Positions 60,652 to 64,000 of a stretch of 64,000 nucleotides of DNA are shown in pieces. The translations under genes and the position numbers were made by a program. The number at the start of each line of letters is the position of its first letter. The first letter of the stretch is position 1. Location: assembly GCF_001693385.1 (NCBI RefSeq), contig NZ_CP016428.1, positions 4,092,001-4,156,000 on the forward strand, written 5' to 3'. Source of the DNA: Bradyrhizobium icense. Its GTDB lineage: Bacteria > Pseudomonadota > Alphaproteobacteria > Rhizobiales > Xanthobacteraceae. The notes beneath the pieces were generated by a model, which saw only the letters and a program-made list of their open reading frames with translations, was not told the origin of the DNA and ran no database searches.

Positions 60652-61440
60652 TCAGTACCTCGCGACAACCGGACCGCCCCAGCGGTAGTTGAGGCGGACA
60701 GTGACGAGATCCACGTCCTGGTCGATGCGAGAAGTCCTCGAAAACGAGCCGGCCGGAGCACCAATAAAGTTGCCGGATGCGGCAAAGTCGACGTCGCGGT
60801 CACCCATGAACAGGTGGTTGTACTCGACTCCAACTGACCAGTTCGGGGCGAAGCCGACTTCGAGACCGGCACCAACGACGCCGCCCCAACGCGTTTCCTT
60901 GGCGCTGTCGACAAGAAGCCCGGTCGCGGTTTCGATACCCCTGTACTTTTCGCCGGTCACGGCCGCGCCGCCCTTTACGTAGAGCAGAACGTTGTTCCAA
61001 GCATAGCCGACCTGACCGGTGATCAGTCCGAACGCATTGATCTTCGACTCATTCTCGATGGTGCTGAGCGGGGTGAAAAACGCCAGACTTGTGTTGGAGC
61101 CCTTGAAGTCAGCCCAGTTGCCTTGCCCTTCCAGACCAAACACCCAGCTGGCAGCCTGCCAGCGATAGCCGATTTGACCGCCGGCCGTGGCGCCCGTTGC
61201 GTCATGGCAGCCCTCGGCCAGCGGCGGAACGAAAGGACCTATGACGTCGGCAGTGAGATCCCAGCACTTGTGGCTCGAACCCCAGCCACCGTTGGCACCG
61301 ATGTAGAACCCGCTCCAATCGTACACGACGGCGACGGGTGCCGGCGGCGCCTTGGTGTAAGGGCGCGCAGCGAGGTCGGCGGCCGCCGCAGGAGCGGCGA
61401 ACGCGATGAGAGCAACTGTAGCTAGCAGATACTTCTTCAT
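60652..61440 (-). CDS. Omp25/31-type outer-membrane beta-barrel protein
   Basis: 262 residues. Signal peptide MKKYLLATVALIAFAAPAAA, then [36 protein letters not shown]. Two Cys residues in the first loop (HKCWDL, EGCHDA) are unlike the neighbouring barrels and could form a disulfide. It ends VRLNYRWGGPVVARY, so the terminal residue is Tyr rather than Phe. Paralogue of the genes at 53217 and 59765. Confidence 0.92.
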   Translation of the reverse strand: MKKYLLATVALIAFAAPAAAADLAARPYTKAPPAPVAVVYDWSGFYIGANGGWGSSHKCWDLTADVIGPFVPPLAEGCHDATGATAGGQIGYRWQAASWVFGLEGQGNWADFKGSNTSLAFFTPLSTIENESKINAFGLITGQVGYAWNNVLLYVKGGAAVTGEKYRGIETATGLLVDSAKETRWGGVVGAGLEVGFAPNWSVGVEYNHLFMGDRDVDFAASGNFIGAPAGSFSRTSRIDQDVDLVTVRLNYRWGGPVVARY

Positions 61441-61632
61441 GGTCTATCCCCAGTTCTAATCCGCTTCCGCTCGTCCTGAAGCGCTGTTGGTGACGCGAGC
61501 GCCCGCGCCGCTGTGCAATTTCTATAGCGTGACTCGCCCGAAAATTGCGTCTCCGAATTGCAACAGTCGCGAACGAAGTATATGGAACCAAGATGATGAT
61601 TTACTTAACATATTCCCTATGTTGTGCGGAAC

Positions 61633-61668
61633 TTTCGGGTTCCATTTCGCGATTTTCGGGTTCCATTT
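61633..61668. repeat. 15-bp direct repeat spaced by two helical turns
   Basis: TTTCGGGTTCCATTT occurs at 61633–61647 and 61654–61668, 21 bp start to start, so both copies would face the same side of the DNA. It lies about 290 bp before ssb. Confidence 0.75.
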
Positions 61669-61733
61669 TGTTCCAACGAACTCCCCCGCTGGTTGAGCGG
61701 TTGGATTGGAATAGGCCCAACGACCAGTAACGG

Positions 61734-61748
61734 GAACAAAGCTGGAAC
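61734..61748 (+). promoter_or_regulatory. LexA (SOS) box upstream of ssb
   Basis: GAAC-AAAGCTG-GAAC: exact GAAC-N7-GAAC, about 206 bp before the ssb start. Same class as the site upstream of uvrA. Confidence 0.7.
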
Positions 61749-61953
61749 ACTTGCCCCGGCGATGCTATATGTGGATAACCGCCGACTTGCCGAGGGATCG
61801 CCAGGTCAGCGGGGCCTGCGAGCGTATAGGGTCCGTTCGGATGTCCGGAAACGGGCGAGCGGCGGACAAGCGACAGGTCAAGAATTGAAGACGGCCGGCA
61901 CGATGCAGGCCGAACCAGTGATTTTTGCCGGCGATATCGAGTGGAGAGCGGCG

Positions 61954-62442
61954 ATGGCGGGAAGCGTGAACAAGGTGATTCTGGTCGGCAACCTCGGCAA
62001 GGATCCTGAAATCCGGCGCACACAGGACGGGCGGCCGATTGCCAATCTGAGCATCGCGACCTCGGAGACCTGGCGCGACAAGGCCACCGGCGAACGCAAG
62101 GAAAAGACCGAGTGGCACCGCGTCGTGATCTTTAACGAGGGGCTCTGCAAGGTCGCCGAGCAGTACCTGAAGAAGGGCGCCAAGGTTTACATCGAGGGCC
62201 AGTTGCAGACGCGCAAATGGACCGACCAGAGCGGGGTCGACAAGTACTCGACCGAAGTCGTGCTGCAGGGTTTCAACTCGAACCTGACCATGCTCGACGG
62301 CCGCAGCGGCGGTGGGGGCGGCGGCTTTGGGTCCGACGATTCCGGCGATTTCGGCTCCAGCGGTCCGGCCTCTTCGGCGCCGCGTCGGGCAGTCGCGGCA
62401 GGCAGCCGCAACAGCGACATGGACGACGACATTCCGTTCTGA
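61954..62442 (+). CDS. ssb: Single-stranded DNA-binding protein
   Basis: 162 residues from ATG 61954 with GGAGAG eight bases upstream. OB-fold: [35 protein letters not shown], then [37 protein letters not shown] Gly/Ser linker leads to the acidic tip DMDDDIPF, which recruits repair and replication proteins. Preceded by a LexA-type box and followed by a terminator. Confidence 0.97.
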   Translation: MAGSVNKVILVGNLGKDPEIRRTQDGRPIANLSIATSETWRDKATGERKEKTEWHRVVIFNEGLCKVAEQYLKKGAKVYIEGQLQTRKWTDQSGVDKYSTEVVLQGFNSNLTMLDGRSGGGGGGFGSDDSGDFGSSGPASSAPRRAVAAGSRNSDMDDDIPF

Positions 62443-62493
62443 GCGCGAAGTCAGCCGGCACAATAGCACTTTGAGGTAGAGCATTTAGTTTGA

Positions 62494-62526
62494 GGCATTC
62501 GGCCGATCTCGCGCCGAATGCCTTTG
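62494..62526 (+). terminator. Intrinsic terminator of ssb
   Basis: GGCATTCGGC and GCCGAATGCC form a perfect 10-bp stem with a 9-nt loop, followed by TTTG. It lies 51 bp after the ssb stop. Confidence 0.75.
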
Positions 62527-62688
62527 TGCACCTGCAACCTCACCGCAGCCAAATCTGCGCGGGTGGACGGGATGACCGGACCAAGAATACGCGCGTTTTG
62601 AATGGCTCGGCAGAGGTTTGTGACCTCGGGCGTCACGCGCGATCGGAGCGGTCGTTCATCCAATCGATCAGGACGGTGTCGATTGAAC

Positions 62689-62725
62689 TTGACAGTGGAA
62701 AGATTGATGTAAATACTCCTTACAT
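62689..62725 (+). promoter_or_regulatory. Promoter with operator-like inverted repeat
   Basis: TTGACA (62689–62694), 17-bp spacer, AATACT (62712–62717). The inverted repeat ATGTAA-N7-TTACAT (62707–62725) covers the -10. This layout suggests repression by a dimeric regulator such as a TetR-type protein. Confidence 0.5.
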
Positions 62726-62771
62726 GGTGCAGGAGCCCTGCATCGCGCGCAGCAATCGCCGGGAGTTTCAG

Positions 62772-63168
62772 ATGCCGCTCGCACCGCTGCTGGACGCCGC
62801 GCCCGCGATACCGGTCCATGCCTTTGCCGCCATGGCGGCGTTCGGGCTCGGTGTCGTTCAATTGGCTGCTCCTAAGGGAACGCTGCCGCACCGGACGGTT
62901 GGCTGGATCTGGGTCGGCCTGATGATCGTCGTCGCCACCAGTTCGTTCTGGATCCACGAGATCCGGCTGCTCGGCCCCTGGAGCCCGATACATCTCCTGT
63001 CGGTCATGGTTCTGGTGATGCTGCCGATCGCCGTCATCGCTGCGCGCCGGCACAATGTGAGCCGCCATCGCAAGGCGATGGTCGGTATTTTCGCCGGCGG
63101 ATTGATCATCGCCGGGCTTCACATTCGTCCCCGGGCGGATCATGCACGCCGTGCTTTTTGGCCAGTAA
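62772..63168 (+). pseudogene. DUF2306-family membrane protein gene with a frameshift near its 3' end
   Basis: From ATG 62772 (GGGAG upstream) the product shows IPVHAFAAMAAFGLGVVQL, GWIWVGLMIVVATSSFWI, GPWSPIHLLSVMVLVMLPIAVIAA and RHRKAMVGIFAGGLIIAG, the DUF2306 pattern with about four membrane segments. At about 63118 the frame shifts. The expected ending TFVPGRIMHAVLFGQ then TAA (63166–63168) lies in the +1 frame, while the original frame runs on to 63329 with an unrelated basic tail. A two-base deletion, a one-base insertion, or a sequencing error would explain it. Confidence 0.75.
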
Positions 63169-63359
63169 GCGGGCGCGGAAAGAGGCCTCCGGCGGCGCTG
63201 TTTCGAGCCCCCGAAACGCAGGCTCCGCGGGTCTCTCGCCAATCCTGTAAGTCTATGAAAAAACGAGCGGAAAAACGACGCGTCCGAGGCGCTTCGGGGT
63301 GGTTATTGGACCCTCGATGCGCTATATGATTCTCAGTTGAGAACTGACTGGATTTCCCT

Positions 63360-64000
<641 letters not shown>

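Larger units (their letters stand above)
61441..61953. other. Divergent promoter region between outer-membrane-protein gene and ssb, 513 bp
   Basis: No gene is supported. It contains a 15-bp direct repeat (61633–61647 and 61654–61668) and a LexA-type box (61734–61748). An open frame from 61624 runs into ssb but has no independent support. Confidence 0.6.
62443..62771. other. Intergenic region, 329 bp, before the DUF2306 gene
   Basis: It holds the ssb terminator at its left and a promoter–operator candidate at 62689–62725. The open frame from 62490 lies over the terminator and is not supported as coding. Confidence 0.6.

Noticed and set aside
61660-61673. GTTC-N6-GTTC as a further LexA box
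   Set aside because: The spacing is six, not seven; the exact box is at 61734–61748.

Overview
The window is high-GC alphaproteobacterial chromosome, and gene content, gene order and style point to Bradyrhizobium or a close relative (Nitrobacteraceae). The grounds are: an ilvD–exoR-like pair; the order dgt–argS–SPOR–nagZ–scpA–scpB–tatABC–serS–surE–pcm–nlpD; yajC–secD–secF followed by Mth938-like and squalene/phytoene-synthase-like genes; small Omp25-type beta-barrel proteins with an 'ARPY-KAP' N terminus; GAAC-N7-GAAC LexA boxes of the alphaproteobacterial type; and several families of short palindromic intergenic repeats. This assignment is by recognition only; no database was searched. No rRNA, tRNA, CRISPR array, insertion sequence or prophage was recognised.

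Layout. 1–8.1 kb is an accessory-looking stretch: the 3'-truncated end of a CorC/HlyC-type membrane protein gene, a possible small membrane protein, a small RTX protein, and a large autotransporter whose passenger contains twelve 150-bp repeats. 8.1–18.4 kb holds ilvD, an ExoR-like Sel1-repeat regulator, xthA, an RND efflux pair, a translationally coupled exported amidohydrolase, and an LTXXQ/Spy-like periplasmic protein followed by a decayed fragment of a second amidohydrolase. 18.5–21.7 kb is a likely organic-acid (tartrate/malate) locus with a TctC-type binding protein, a tartrate/D-malate dehydrogenase and a divergent LysR regulator.

21.8–42.8 kb is mostly core genome: erpA, dgt, argS, a SPOR protein, nagZ, scpAB, tatABC, serS, surE, a receiver protein, pcm, an NlpD-like protein, a DUF815 ATPase, yajC-secD-secF and two homologues of mitochondrial complex I assembly factors. 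Many neighbours overlap by ATGA, so translation is probably coupled. 43–45.5 kb holds trmFO and a gene encoding a protein-kinase-like domain joined to the C-terminal domain of an acyl/acetyl-CoA synthetase with no adenylation domain, the oddest protein here. 45.7–56.5 kb carries small or poorly known genes (DUF1127, MltB, DUF2189, DUF3597, GNAT, SPW-repeat), an acyl-CoA ligase with a tandem PPC/DUF296 protein, an outer-membrane protein, a divergent AAA ATPase/unknown pair, a PRC-barrel protein and a lone barstar homologue coupled to uvrA. 56.5–64 kb is uvrA, two more outer-membrane barrels and ssb, with a LexA-type box upstream of each of uvrA and ssb, then a frameshifted DUF2306 gene and the 5' part of gyrA.

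Themes: secretion and envelope (Tat, Sec, SPOR, NagZ, MltB, NlpD-like, three barrels, autotransporter, RND pump), DNA maintenance (UvrA, Ssb, GyrA, XthA, Dgt, ScpAB), and abundant short repeats that in at least one place supply part of a coding sequence.
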